Shown here piece by piece: positions 18,385 to 29,216 of a stretch of DNA of 64,000 nucleotides. Within the stretch, counting starts at the first letter, position 1. Each line of letters begins with the position of its first letter. The notes beneath the pieces were generated by a model. The model saw only the letters and a program-made list of their open reading frames with translations, was not told where the DNA came from and ran no database searches. This DNA is from Stenotrophomonas sp. MMGLT7 (lineage in GTDB: Bacteria; Pseudomonadota; Gammaproteobacteria; Xanthomonadales; Xanthomonadaceae). The translations under genes were made by a program, and so were the position numbers. The DNA lies in the NCBI RefSeq assembly GCF_021168555.1, contig NZ_JAJOZS010000005.1:124001-188000 (forward strand), in the 5' to 3' direction.

Positions 18385-20295
18385 TCAGCCGTCGCTGCCC
18401 GGCCGCAGCCGGCGGTACAGCGTGCTGCGGCTGATGCCCAGCCGGCGCGCGGCCTGCGAGACATTGCCGTCGCACGCGTCCAGTGCCTGGCGCATCGCCG
18501 CGATGGTCAGTGCATGCAACCCGCCTTCCGCCGCCTGCATGGATGACGCGGGCGCCGTGGCCGACGGGTCGGGCGCGGCCCGCGCCATGCCGCGTTCGCG
18601 CGGCAGGTAGGCCGGCAGCGATTCCACGCCGATGCAGGCATCGGCCTCGCTCAGTGCCGCCAGGGTGCGCAGGCACGCCACCAGCTGGCGCAGGTTGCCG
18701 GGCCAGGCGTGGTCGGCCAGCGCGGCCAGGGCATCGACGTGCAGGCGCCTGCCCTGCCCGATCCGCTGCCACAGGTCGCGCACCAGCCGCGCGCGCTCGG
18801 GGTGGTCGCGCAGCGCCGGCACGTGCACCGTGTGGTGGGCGATGCGGTAGTACAGGTCGGGGCGGAACTGGCCCTCGGCGATGGCCTGGTCGAGGTCGCG
18901 GTGGGTGGCGCAGACCAGGGCGAAATCGAGCTTGACCGGCTTGCCGCCGCCCAGCGGCGACAGCTCGCGGTCCTGCAGCACGCGCAGCAGGCGCGGCTGC
19001 AGCGCCAGCGGCATGTCGCCGATCTCGTCCAGGAACAGCACCCCGCCCTCGGCCTGGCGCAGCAGGCCGGCGTTGCCCTGCTTGCGCGCGCCGGTGAAGG
19101 CGCCCTCCTCGTAGCCGAACAGCTCGGCCTCGATCAGTCCTTCCGGCAGCGCGGCGCAGTTGACCGCGACGAACGGCTTGCCGGCGCGCGCGCTGCGCCG
19201 GTGCAGTTCGCGCGCGAACACTTCCTTGCCGGTGCCGGTCTCGCCCTGCACCAGCACCGGCAGCTCGGCGTCGAGCACGCGGCGGGCGCGTTCGAGCGCG
19301 GCGTCCAGTGCGGCGTCGAACAGCGGACCGTCGGGGGGCGGCCGCGCGGCCGCGGCCGACACCGTGATCGGCGCGCGTGTCGTGCGTGCGCGTGGCCGCG
19401 TGGCGTCGGCCGCGTCGATGCGGCCGTACAGCGCCCTGCCCTGGCGGTCGAGCAGCGCGCCGTCGTCGTGCAGCCGCGACAGCGGCTGCTCGAACAGCGC
19501 CTCGTATGGCGCGCGTCCCAGTTCGCTGCGGTCCAGGCCGAACAGCTTCAGCCCGACGGCGTTGGCCGCCACCAGCCGGCCGCCGCGGAAGCCGAGCACG
19601 CCTTCGCGGCTGGTGCCCAGCAGCGCGGGGTCGTGGTGCACGCGCAGCAGCTCGGCCTCGGCGATGCCGTCGTCGAACCAGCGGTGCTCGATGTTAGCCG
19701 CCGCCATGCGCGCCAGGCCCATGGCGTGCATGTGCTGCACGCTGGCATCGCCGGAGATGTCGAGCACCCCGGCGAGGCGGCCGTAGGGGTCGAAGACCGG
19801 GGTGGCCGAGCAGCTGAGGATGCCGTGCGGGGCAAGGTAGTGCTCGCCACCGCGCACCTCGACCGCGCGGCCCTCGACGATGGCGGTGCCGATGGCGTTG
19901 GTGCCGACCACGTTCTCGCCCCAGCACACGCCGGGCATCAGCGCCACCCGCCCGGCCTTGTCGAGGAAGCCGGGGCTGCCCTCGGCATCGAGGATCCAGC
20001 CGGCCTCGTCGGTGAGCAGCACGATGCTGCCGGTGGCGGCGGTGTCGGCCGACAGGCCTTCCAGTTCGGCGCGTGCCAGCCGCCACAGTTTCTCGTGGCG
20101 TTCGCGCAGCTCGCGCAGGTGTCCGCGCGGCAGCGGGTCCAGGGCCGGATTGCGGTCCAGCGGCAGGCCCTGGCGCTGGCAGCGCCGCCACGACTGCAGG
20201 ATGGTGTCCGGGACCGCGCCGGCCAGCGCGGCGCCGCGTTCGAAGAACGAGCGGCGGGCATGGCCCAGGCGATGCTGCGACGGTAGCTGTGCCAT
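18385..20295 (-). CDS. Sigma-54-dependent activator, AcoR-like
   Basis: A 636-residue enhancer-binding protein. The N-terminal part is a GAF-type sensor (about 60-200; PGVCWGENVVGTNAIGTAIVEGR is typical of AcoR), followed by a PAS-like segment (about 220-290). The AAA+ domain has Walker A GETGTGKE (near 348), the sigma-54 contact GAFTGA (near 397) and Walker B GGVLFLDEIGD. The C-terminus is a Fis-type helix-turn-helix (VSQAARRLGISRSTLYRRL). It is divergent from an aldehyde dehydrogenase gene with a -24/-12 promoter, so it probably activates that gene in response to acetoin, an alcohol or an aldehyde. The start at 20295 follows common N-termini; the frame stays open upstream. Confidence 0.93.
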   Translation of the reverse strand: MAQLPSQHRLGHARRSFFERGAALAGAVPDTILQSWRRCQRQGLPLDRNPALDPLPRGHLRELRERHEKLWRLARAELEGLSADTAATGSIVLLTDEAGWILDAEGSPGFLDKAGRVALMPGVCWGENVVGTNAIGTAIVEGRAVEVRGGEHYLAPHGILSCSATPVFDPYGRLAGVLDISGDASVQHMHAMGLARMAAANIEHRWFDDGIAEAELLRVHHDPALLGTSREGVLGFRGGRLVAANAVGLKLFGLDRSELGRAPYEALFEQPLSRLHDDGALLDRQGRALYGRIDAADATRPRARTTRAPITVSAAAARPPPDGPLFDAALDAALERARRVLDAELPVLVQGETGTGKEVFARELHRRSARAGKPFVAVNCAALPEGLIEAELFGYEEGAFTGARKQGNAGLLRQAEGGVLFLDEIGDMPLALQPRLLRVLQDRELSPLGGGKPVKLDFALVCATHRDLDQAIAEGQFRPDLYYRIAHHTVHVPALRDHPERARLVRDLWQRIGQGRRLHVDALAALADHAWPGNLRQLVACLRTLAALSEADACIGVESLPAYLPRERGMARAAPDPSATAPASSMQAAEGGLHALTIAAMRQALDACDGNVSQAARRLGISRSTLYRRLRPGSDG

Positions 20296-20307
20296 CGGGT
20301 GCTCCTG

Positions 20308-20324
20308 TGTCGCAAATTGCGACA
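20308..20324. promoter_or_regulatory. Palindrome, candidate activator site 1
   Basis: TGTCGCAAATTGCGACA is a near-complete dyad (arms TGTCGCAA / TTGCGACA overlapping an A/T centre) directly upstream of the activator gene start. It shares the TGTCGC/GCGACA half-site with the second palindrome 106 bp away. Confidence 0.7.
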
Positions 20325-20429
20325 GCTGTATCGACCGGTGTCCCGATAGACAACACAGCCGGCGCAGGCTTGCAATGGCCGGGCGTGGCGCGCCGCAGCA
20401 AGAATCGGCGCTGTCCCGCGACACCGCGG

Positions 20430-20450
20430 GGTGCGACAGGCTGTCGCACC
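20430..20450. promoter_or_regulatory. Palindrome, candidate activator site 2
   Basis: Perfect 9-bp arms GGTGCGACA and TGTCGCACC are separated by GGC, ending 15 bp before the -24 element. Weaker TGTC...GACA dyads at 20339-20352 and 20412-20423 make a cluster. These are good candidates for the upstream activating sequences of the divergent sigma-54 activator. Confidence 0.7.
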
Positions 20451-20465
20451 GCAGCAGCGAAAAGT

Positions 20466-20482
20466 TGGCATCGGCCTTGCGC
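20466..20482 (+). promoter_or_regulatory. Sigma-54 (-24/-12) promoter of the aldehyde dehydrogenase gene
   Basis: TTGGCATCGGCCTTGCG matches the TGGCAC-N5-TTGC consensus with the GG and GC doublets exactly 12 bases apart. It lies 56 bp before the aldehyde dehydrogenase ATG and next to the gene for a sigma-54 activator. Confidence 0.88.
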
Positions 20483-20538
20483 ATGCCTTGGGGACCCGCA
20501 CCGGGTTTTCACCCCAAACGCATTCGCAGGAGACACCG

Positions 20539-22068
<1,530 letters not shown>

Positions 22069-22110
22069 AGCCTGCCCGCCGGCGTACTCCCTCCCCCGCG
22101 GGATCGTTCG

Positions 22111-22294
22111 TCTTCATCGCAAGGCAGGACATGCTTCCTTCTCCCGCGTGCGGGAGAAGGTGGCGCGCAGCGCCGGATGAGGGTGCTTGGCTGTGGCGTT
22201 CCCATGCTCCCGGCAGCTCCCCCCATCCGCCCTTCGGGCCCCTTCCCCCGCACGCGGGAGAAGGGAGCTTGTCCCACGCCTGTTGCGATGAAGA
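22111..22294. mobile_element. 184-bp MITE-like palindromic element
   Basis: Bounded by perfect 12-bp terminal inverted repeats, TCTTCATCGCAA at 22111-22122 and TTGCGATGAAGA at 22283-22294. The inside (22137-22269) holds the hairpin CCTTCTCCCGC..GCGGGAGAAGG, a GGCGCGCAGCGCC dyad with GGATGAGGG, and an inverted outer copy CCCCCATCCGCCCTTCGGG...CGCGGGAGAAGGG. Related cores lie at 27091-27226 and, inverted, at 35829-35960. It encodes no protein, so any movement would need a transposase acting in trans. Confidence 0.72.
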
Positions 22295-22380
22295 GAGAGG
22301 AACGTCGATGCCAGGCAGCCGGTTCCCCGCGCGGCCTGCCCTCTTCTCCATCCGTCCCAGCTTGCAGCGAGGAACACCGC

Positions 22381-24222
22381 ATGGCCGTCACCGAAGAAAC
22401 CCTTTCCGCCACCGTCGCCCGCAGCAACACGCCGACCGACACGCTCCGGCACTGGCTGGCCGGCTTTGCCGACGCGCTGGCACGGCGCGACATCGATGCC
22501 GCCCTGGCCTGCTTCGCCGAGGACTGCCACTGGCGCGACCTGGTGCTGTTCAGCTGGAACATCGTCACTGCCGAGGGCAAGGGCGGGATCCGCGACCTGC
22601 TCGAGCAGCGGCTGCACGACACCGACCCCTCGCACTGGCAGGTCGAGGGCGAGGCCAGCGCCGCCGATGGCGTGGTCGAGGGCTGGATCGGCCTGGAGAC
22701 CGGCGCGGCGCGCGGCAAGGGCTACGTGCGCCTGAAGGACGGCCTGTGCTGGACGCTGCTGACCAGCATGCGCGAGCTCAAGGGCTTCGAGGAGCCTCGC
22801 GGGCGCCGCCGCCCGCTCGGCGCGCAGCACGGCCATGGCCATACCGACAAGCGCAACTGGGCCGAGCGCCGCCGCGACGAGGAAGCCGCGCTCGGCATCA
22901 CCGAGCAGCCGTACTGCCTGATCGTCGGCAGCGGCCAGGGCGGACTGGGCCTGGGCGCGCGGCTCAGGCGCCTGGGCGTGCCGACGCTGATCGTGGACAA
23001 GGCCGAGCGCCCGGGCGACCAGTGGCGCGGGCGCTACAAGTCGCTGTGCCTGCACGACCCTGTCTGGTACGACCACATGCCCTACCTGCCCTTCCCCGAT
23101 CACTGGCCGGTGTTCACCCCCAAGGACCAGATCGGCGACTGGCTGGAGATGTACGCCAAGGCGATGGAGCTCAACGTCTGGAACCGCACCGAGTGCGTCA
23201 AGGCCGACTTTGATGAAGCTGCCGGGCACTGGAACGTGACGGTGATGCGCGACGGCGTGCCGGTGCGGCTGCAGCCGACCCAGCTGATCCTGGCCACCGG
23301 CATGTCCGGCGTGCCCAACGTGCCCAGCTACCCCGGCGCGGAGAGCTTCGCCGGCCAGCAGCACCATTCCAGCCAGCATCCCGGCGGCGACGCCTGGCGC
23401 GGCAAGCGCGCGGTGGTGATCGGCGCCAACAACTCGGCCCACGACATCTGCGCCGACCTGGTCGAGCACGGCGCGCAGGTGACCATGGTGCAGCGCTCGC
23501 CCACCCACATCGTGCGTTCGCAGACGCTGATGGAGGTGGTGCTGGGGCCGCTGTATTCGGAACAGGCGCTGGAGAACGGCATCACCACCGACAAGGCCGA
23601 CCTGCTGTTCGCCTCGATCCCGTACAAGGTGATGCCGCAGTTCCACCGCCCCGCCTTCGACGAGGTGCGCCGGCGCGACGCCGACTTCTACGCGCGGCTG
23701 GAGAAGGCCGGCTTCATGCTCGACTTCGGCGACGACGACACCGGCCTGTTCATGAAGTACCTGCGCCGCGCCTCGGGCTACTACATCGACGTCGGCGCCT
23801 CCGAGCTGATCGCCGACGGCAGCATCGCGCTCAGGAGCGCGCCGGGCCTGAACGTGGACCGCATCGAGCCCGACGCGGTGGTGCTGAGCGACGGCTCGCG
23901 GCTGCCGGCCGAACTGATCGTCTACGCCACCGGCTACGGCTCGATGAACGGCTGGGCGGCGCAGCTGATCAGCCAGCAGGTGGCCGACAAGGTCGGCAAG
24001 TGCTGGGGCTACGGTTCGGGCACCACCAAGGATCCCGGCCCGTGGGAGGGCGAACTGCGCAACATGTGGAAGCCCACCCGGCAGCAGAACCTGTGGTTCC
24101 ACGGCGGCAACCTGCACCAGTCGCGGCACTACTCGCTGTACCTGGCGCTGCAGCTGAAGGCGCGCTACGAGGGCCTGGACACGCCGGTGTACCGCCTGGC
24201 GCCGAGCCACCACGTGCAATGA
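22381..24222 (+). CDS. Flavin-containing monooxygenase with N-terminal NTF2-like domain
   Basis: A 613-residue FAD/NADPH enzyme. Residues 18-140 resemble a SnoaL/NTF2-like domain (LRHWLAGFADALARRDIDAALACF). The FAD Rossmann loop VGSGQGG is near 182-188, and the NADPH Rossmann loop VIGANNSAHD is at about 346-355. Between them lies FAGQQHHSSQHP (about 323-334), a variant of the FxGxxxHxxx(F/Y/W)(P/K) signature with His in the aromatic position. It probably oxygenates a ketone, alcohol or other soft nucleophile; the substrate is unknown. Context between aldehyde dehydrogenase and acetoin-type reductase genes suggests small C3-C6 carbonyl compounds. Confidence 0.87.
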   Translation: MAVTEETLSATVARSNTPTDTLRHWLAGFADALARRDIDAALACFAEDCHWRDLVLFSWNIVTAEGKGGIRDLLEQRLHDTDPSHWQVEGEASAADGVVEGWIGLETGAARGKGYVRLKDGLCWTLLTSMRELKGFEEPRGRRRPLGAQHGHGHTDKRNWAERRRDEEAALGITEQPYCLIVGSGQGGLGLGARLRRLGVPTLIVDKAERPGDQWRGRYKSLCLHDPVWYDHMPYLPFPDHWPVFTPKDQIGDWLEMYAKAMELNVWNRTECVKADFDEAAGHWNVTVMRDGVPVRLQPTQLILATGMSGVPNVPSYPGAESFAGQQHHSSQHPGGDAWRGKRAVVIGANNSAHDICADLVEHGAQVTMVQRSPTHIVRSQTLMEVVLGPLYSEQALENGITTDKADLLFASIPYKVMPQFHRPAFDEVRRRDADFYARLEKAGFMLDFGDDDTGLFMKYLRRASGYYIDVGASELIADGSIALRSAPGLNVDRIEPDAVVLSDGSRLPAELIVYATGYGSMNGWAAQLISQQVADKVGKCWGYGSGTTKDPGPWEGELRNMWKPTRQQNLWFHGGNLHQSRHYSLYLALQLKARYEGLDTPVYRLAPSHHVQ

Positions 24223-25074
<852 letters not shown>

Positions 25075-25187
25075 CTGCCGGAAGCCACCCGCCCCGGCAT
25101 GCCGGTCGCCGCCGCCCATGCGGGCGTGGCGTGCCGGAAACCGGGGATCTCGCGGTCGCCGGAGTGCAGCCGCCGGTAAGATGGTTC

Positions 25188-25201
25188 TTGATCTGAATCA
25201 A
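25188..25201 (+). promoter_or_regulatory. Perfect FNR/Anr box before the alcohol dehydrogenase gene
   Basis: TTGATCTGAATCAA matches the TTGAT-N4-ATCAA consensus for FNR/Anr with no mismatch. It lies 90 bp upstream of the alcohol dehydrogenase ATG in a 217-bp gap, so oxygen-responsive control of that gene is likely. Confidence 0.82.
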
Positions 25202-25291
25202 AGCCTGCCTGCGCAATTCGCTCGCAGACTGACGATTGATCGTTTTCCCTTCCCCCACTCGATTGGTCACACCAGAAGAAGGAAAGCAGAC

Positions 25292-26320
25292 ATGCAGAAG
25301 ACAATGAAAGCAGCCGTGGTCCGTGAATTCGGCAAGCCGCTGACGATCGAGGAGGTGGAAGTTCCGCGGCCCAAGGCCGGCGATATCCTGGTCAAGATCG
25401 AGGCCTGCGGCGTCTGCCATACCGACCTGCACGCGGTGGACGGCGACTGGCCGGTCAAGCCCAATCCGCCGTTCATTCCCGGCCACGAGGGCGTCGGCCA
25501 CGTGGTCGCGGTCGGCGAGGGCGTCACCCACGTCAAGGAGGGCGACCGCGTCGGCATCCCGTGGCTGTACTCGGCCTGCGGCCACTGCGAGCACTGTCTG
25601 GGCGGCTGGGAGACCCTGTGCGAGAAGCAGGAAAACGCCGGCTATTCGGTCAACGGCGGTTTCGCCGAGTACGCGCTGGCCGATGCCGACTATGTCGGCC
25701 TGCTGCCCAAGAACGTCGGCTTCGTCGAGATCGCGCCGATCCTGTGCGCGGGCGTGACCGTCTACAAGGGCCTGAAGATGACCGATACCCGCCCGGGCGA
25801 ATGGGTGGTGATCTCCGGCATCGGCGGGCTCGGGCACATGGCGGTGCAGTACGCCAAGGCGATGGGGCTGAACGTGGCCGCGGTGGACGTGGACGACGCC
25901 AAGCTCGACCTGGCCAAGCGCCTGGGCGCGACGGTCACGGTCAACGCCAAGACCACCGACCCGGTGGCCTACCTGAAGAAGGAGATCGGCGGCGCCCACG
26001 GCGCACTGGTCACCGCGGTCTCGCCGAAGGCCTTCGAACAGGCGATCGGCATGGTCCGCCGCGGCGGCACCGTCGCCCTGAACGGCCTGCCGCCGGGACA
26101 GTTCCCGCTGGACATCTTCGGCATGGTGCTCAACGGCATCACCGTGCGCGGCTCCATCGTCGGCACCCGCCTGGACCTGCAGGAGTCGCTGGATTTCGCC
26201 GAGATGGGCAAGGTCAAGGCGACGGTGTCCACCGAGAAGCTGGAGAACGTCAACGACGTGTTCGAGCGCATGCACAAGGGCCAGATCGAAGGCCGCGTGG
26301 TGCTGGACTTCGCTGCCTGA
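25292..26320 (+). CDS. adhP: Zinc-dependent alcohol dehydrogenase
   Basis: A 342-residue medium-chain dehydrogenase that interconverts ethanol or similar primary alcohols and aldehydes with NAD(H). Catalytic-zinc residues Cys42 and His65-Glu66 are present, and Cys96, Cys99, Cys102 and Cys110 form the structural zinc site. The cofactor loop [17 protein letters not shown] follows. Length and motifs fit AdhP. The gene has its own promoter region with a perfect FNR box, which points to fermentative ethanol formation at low oxygen or its reuse on re-aeration. It follows an acetoin reductase gene. Confidence 0.95.
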   Translation: MQKTMKAAVVREFGKPLTIEEVEVPRPKAGDILVKIEACGVCHTDLHAVDGDWPVKPNPPFIPGHEGVGHVVAVGEGVTHVKEGDRVGIPWLYSACGHCEHCLGGWETLCEKQENAGYSVNGGFAEYALADADYVGLLPKNVGFVEIAPILCAGVTVYKGLKMTDTRPGEWVVISGIGGLGHMAVQYAKAMGLNVAAVDVDDAKLDLAKRLGATVTVNAKTTDPVAYLKKEIGGAHGALVTAVSPKAFEQAIGMVRRGGTVALNGLPPGQFPLDIFGMVLNGITVRGSIVGTRLDLQESLDFAEMGKVKATVSTEKLENVNDVFERMHKGQIEGRVVLDFAA

Positions 26321-26338
26321 CGGCAGCGGCGCCTGTCC

Positions 26339-26363
26339 GGGAGGCGGGGAACGCCCGCCTCCC
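26339..26363 (+). terminator. Hairpin after the alcohol dehydrogenase gene
   Basis: A 10-bp stem GGGAGGCGGG / CCCGCCTCCC with a 5-base loop lies 18 bp past the stop codon. There is no T-run, so it may act as a Rho-assisted or stabilising hairpin. Confidence 0.5.
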
Positions 26364-26460
26364 TGGGTTCGCGCTTCGCGCCGCGATTCCCATGGGGCGG
26401 CCCTGGCCCGCCGCGGAAGGCTACGCCACGGCGGGCCGGGGCCCGCCCTGTTTCGCTGTT

Positions 26461-26527
26461 GTAGGAGCGACTTCAGTCGCGATGAGGCTTTACCGGTAGG
26501 GCCTCATCGCGACTGAAGTCGCTCCTA
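26461..26527. repeat. REP-like hairpin, copy 3
   Basis: Same inverted repeat as at 4607, with loop AGGCTTTACCGGTAGGGCCT, between the alcohol dehydrogenase and DUF779 genes. Confidence 0.93.
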
Positions 26528-26600
26528 CGGAAGCCTTGGCTTGATCGCTGCAATGCCTGTTCCCGCAGCAGCGCGATCCCCCTGTCCGGAGACGCTCGCC

Positions 26601-26978
26601 ATGTCCGATCCGCCGCTCCAGGTGATGGCCACGCAGCCGGCGCTGCAGCTGATCGATACCCTGCGCGCCCGCCACGGGCCGCTGCTGTTCCACCAGTCCG
26701 GCGGCTGCTGCGACGGGTCCTCGCCGATGTGCTACCCGGTCGACGACTTCATCGTCGGCGACCGCGACGTGCTGCTCGGCCAGATCGGCGGCGCCGACTT
26801 CTACATCAGCCCGTCGCAGTTCGAGTACTGGAAGCACACCCAGCTGATCATCGACGTCGTGCCCGGCCGCGGCGGCATGTTCTCGCTGGAGAACGGCGAG
26901 GGCGTGCGCTTCCTGGTGCGCTCGCGGCTGTTCCGCGACGAGGAGCTCGCGCAATTGCGGCAGGCCGGGCGGGTCTAG
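26601..26978 (+). CDS. DUF779 protein, aldehyde dehydrogenase-associated
   Basis: A 125-residue soluble protein of the DUF779 family, whose members are commonly encoded beside ExaC/AldB-type acetaldehyde dehydrogenases. The cysteine-rich HQSGGCCDGSSPMCYP stretch (about 31-46) and the GGRGGMFSLENGEG-like C-terminal turn are diagnostic. The function is unestablished; a chaperone or cofactor role for the dehydrogenase has been supposed from gene neighbourhood only. Here it closes the aldehyde/alcohol module, separated from it by a REP hairpin. Confidence 0.85.
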   Translation: MSDPPLQVMATQPALQLIDTLRARHGPLLFHQSGGCCDGSSPMCYPVDDFIVGDRDVLLGQIGGADFYISPSQFEYWKHTQLIIDVVPGRGGMFSLENGEGVRFLVRSRLFRDEELAQLRQAGRV

Positions 26979-27090
26979 CCCGGATGGGCCAGGGGCGCTG
27001 CCGGCTTGGGCCGCAGGATCGGGCGACGACGTCCCGGTTCCTTTCCTCGCCGGTGCAACCCTCTCAGCGCAGGACAGGAACAGACAAGTT

Positions 27091-27226
27091 CCCTTCTCCC
27101 TCCCGCCTGCGGGGGAAGGTGGCGCGCAGCGCCGGATGGGGGGCTTTTGCTTTTGCTTTCCCATGCGCCAGACAGCCCCCATCCGCCCTTCGGGCACCTT
27201 CCCCCGCAAGCGGGAGAAGGGAGCTT
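27091..27226. repeat. Palindromic intergenic element, second copy
   Basis: Core related to the 184-bp element at 22111: CCTTCTCCCTCCCGCCTGCGGGGGAAGGTGGCGCGCAGCGCCGG on the left (read in pieces) and CCCCCATCCGCCCTTCGGG...GCGGGAGAAGGG on the right. The outer ends are only a partial match to the 12-bp terminal repeats. It fills most of the 359-bp gap between the convergent genes ending at 26978 and 27338. Confidence 0.78.
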
Positions 27227-27337
27227 GGCGGTTGCTGTCTTGCGATGAGGAAGTAGCGCAGGCGGAACCGTGCCGAAGGTGGATGGGGCAAGCGCGCACT
27301 GCGCCTGGGCGCAGGCATGCGCGGCCCCGGGCCAGCC

Positions 27338-27835
<498 letters not shown>

Positions 27836-27869
27836 CTACTCGTTGGCATCCCACCCCGGGATACCCGCC

Positions 27870-28265
27870 ATGACTCCCTCCGAACGCCGCCCGGACCGTT
27901 CGCTGGTCCACTGTCATCTCGATCCGCTGCCGCGCCGCTGGCGTCGCCGCTGCGCGCTGCCGGCCGAGCCCCTCGCCACCGCCCAGGACTTCGTCCAGTA
28001 CACCCTGCGCGACTATGCGCAGCGCCGCTGCCAGGGCGGGCCGTCGTGGCGCGACCTGCGCCCGGCCTATGCCTTCGCCCTGGCCACGCACGCCGCCGAC
28101 TGGCCGCGCGGCGCCGGCGACACCGAGGGCGACCTGGCCCAGCAGTGGGAGCAGATGCGGGCCGAGTCGCGGCTGGACTGGGCGCGCGCGCGGACGGTGG
28201 TGGAGGACGCCTGGCGCGCGCTGGACCACATGCCGGCCGCGGTCGTGCACGGGGCGCGGCACTGA
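27870..28265 (+). CDS. Small protein coupled to ku, unknown function
   Basis: A 131-residue protein whose stop codon overlaps the ku ATG by one base (TGATG), so translation is coupled. It is arginine- and tryptophan-rich. The C-terminal half (YAFALATHAADWPRG, LAQQWEQMRAESRLDWARARTVVEDAWRAL) resembles the W-x-x-AR...DAW helical pattern seen in small stress-associated proteins; this likeness is by eye only. I know of no function. The coupling suggests a role in the same end-joining process or simply co-regulation. Confidence 0.75.
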   Translation: MTPSERRPDRSLVHCHLDPLPRRWRRRCALPAEPLATAQDFVQYTLRDYAQRRCQGGPSWRDLRPAYAFALATHAADWPRGAGDTEGDLAQQWEQMRAESRLDWARARTVVEDAWRALDHMPAAVVHGARH

Positions 28266-29209
28266 TGGCGCGGCCGATCTGGACCGGCACGCTGTCGTTC
28301 GGCCTGCTCAACGTGCCGGTGTCGCTGATGTCGGGCGAGCGTCGGGTGGACCTGCAGTTCCGCATGCTCGACTCGCGCGACGGCAAGCCGATCCGCTTCG
28401 AGCGGGTCAACGCCGAGACCGGCGAGGAGGTGCCCTGGAAGGACATCGTCAAGGCGTTCGAGTACGACAAGGGCAGCTACGTGGTGGTCGACGAGGACGA
28501 CATCCGCTCGGCCGCGCCGGAGAGCCACGAGACGGTGGAGGTGGAGGCCTTCGTCGATGCCGGGGTGATCGACCCGCGCTACTTCGAGAAGCCCTACATC
28601 CTGGTGCCGGGCAAGAAGGCCGAGAAGGGCTACGTGCTGCTGCGCGAGACCCTGCGCGACTCGGGCAAGGTCGGCATCGCCAAGGTGGTGATCCGCACCC
28701 GCGAGTACCTGTCGGCGGTGATGCCGCAGGGCGATGCGCTGGTGCTGCTGCTGCTGCGCTACCCGCAGGAGCTGGTGGATCCGCAGGACTACGCGCTGCC
28801 GGGCGAGCCCGCCGCCGCGTACCGCATCAGCGAGCGCGAGCGGGAGATGGCCACGCAGCTGATCTCCTCGATGTCCGGCGAGTGGGACCCGGACAGCTAC
28901 CACGACGAGTTCCGCGAACGCCTGCATGCGCTGCTGCGCAAGCGCATCAAGGCCAAGGGCGGCACCACCAGGGTGGAGGAGGTGGCCGAGCCGCGCGAGG
29001 ATGCCGCCACCAACGTGGTCGATTTCATGTCGCTGCTGCGCAAGAGCCTGGACGCGAACAAGCGCACCCCGGCCAGGAAGGCCGCGCTGAAGAAGGTGCC
29101 GGTGAAGAAGACGCCGGCGAAGAAGGCCGCCAAGCCGGCGGGCAAGGCCACGGCCAAGCCGGCGCAGAAGGCGGCCAGGAAGACGGCCGCGCGCCGCAAG
29201 AGCGGCTGA
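28265..29209 (+). CDS. ku: Non-homologous end joining protein Ku
   Basis: A 314-residue DNA-end-binding protein that forms a ring homodimer on double-strand breaks and recruits LigD. The N-terminal RPIWTGTLSFGLLNVPVSL is the family hallmark. The core extends to about residue 260, followed by a lysine/alanine/proline-rich tail (about 268-314), a known feature of bacterial Ku that aids DNA binding. It overlaps the preceding small gene and is followed by ligD after 7 bp, forming an operon. Confidence 0.97.
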   Translation: MARPIWTGTLSFGLLNVPVSLMSGERRVDLQFRMLDSRDGKPIRFERVNAETGEEVPWKDIVKAFEYDKGSYVVVDEDDIRSAAPESHETVEVEAFVDAGVIDPRYFEKPYILVPGKKAEKGYVLLRETLRDSGKVGIAKVVIRTREYLSAVMPQGDALVLLLLRYPQELVDPQDYALPGEPAAAYRISEREREMATQLISSMSGEWDPDSYHDEFRERLHALLRKRIKAKGGTTRVEEVAEPREDAATNVVDFMSLLRKSLDANKRTPARKAALKKVPVKKTPAKKAAKPAGKATAKPAQKAARKTAARRKSG

Positions 29210-29216
29210 GGCGCGC

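Noticed and set aside
22111-22294. The palindromic element as a complete insertion sequence
   Set aside because: It is under 200 bp and has no open frame resembling a transposase.
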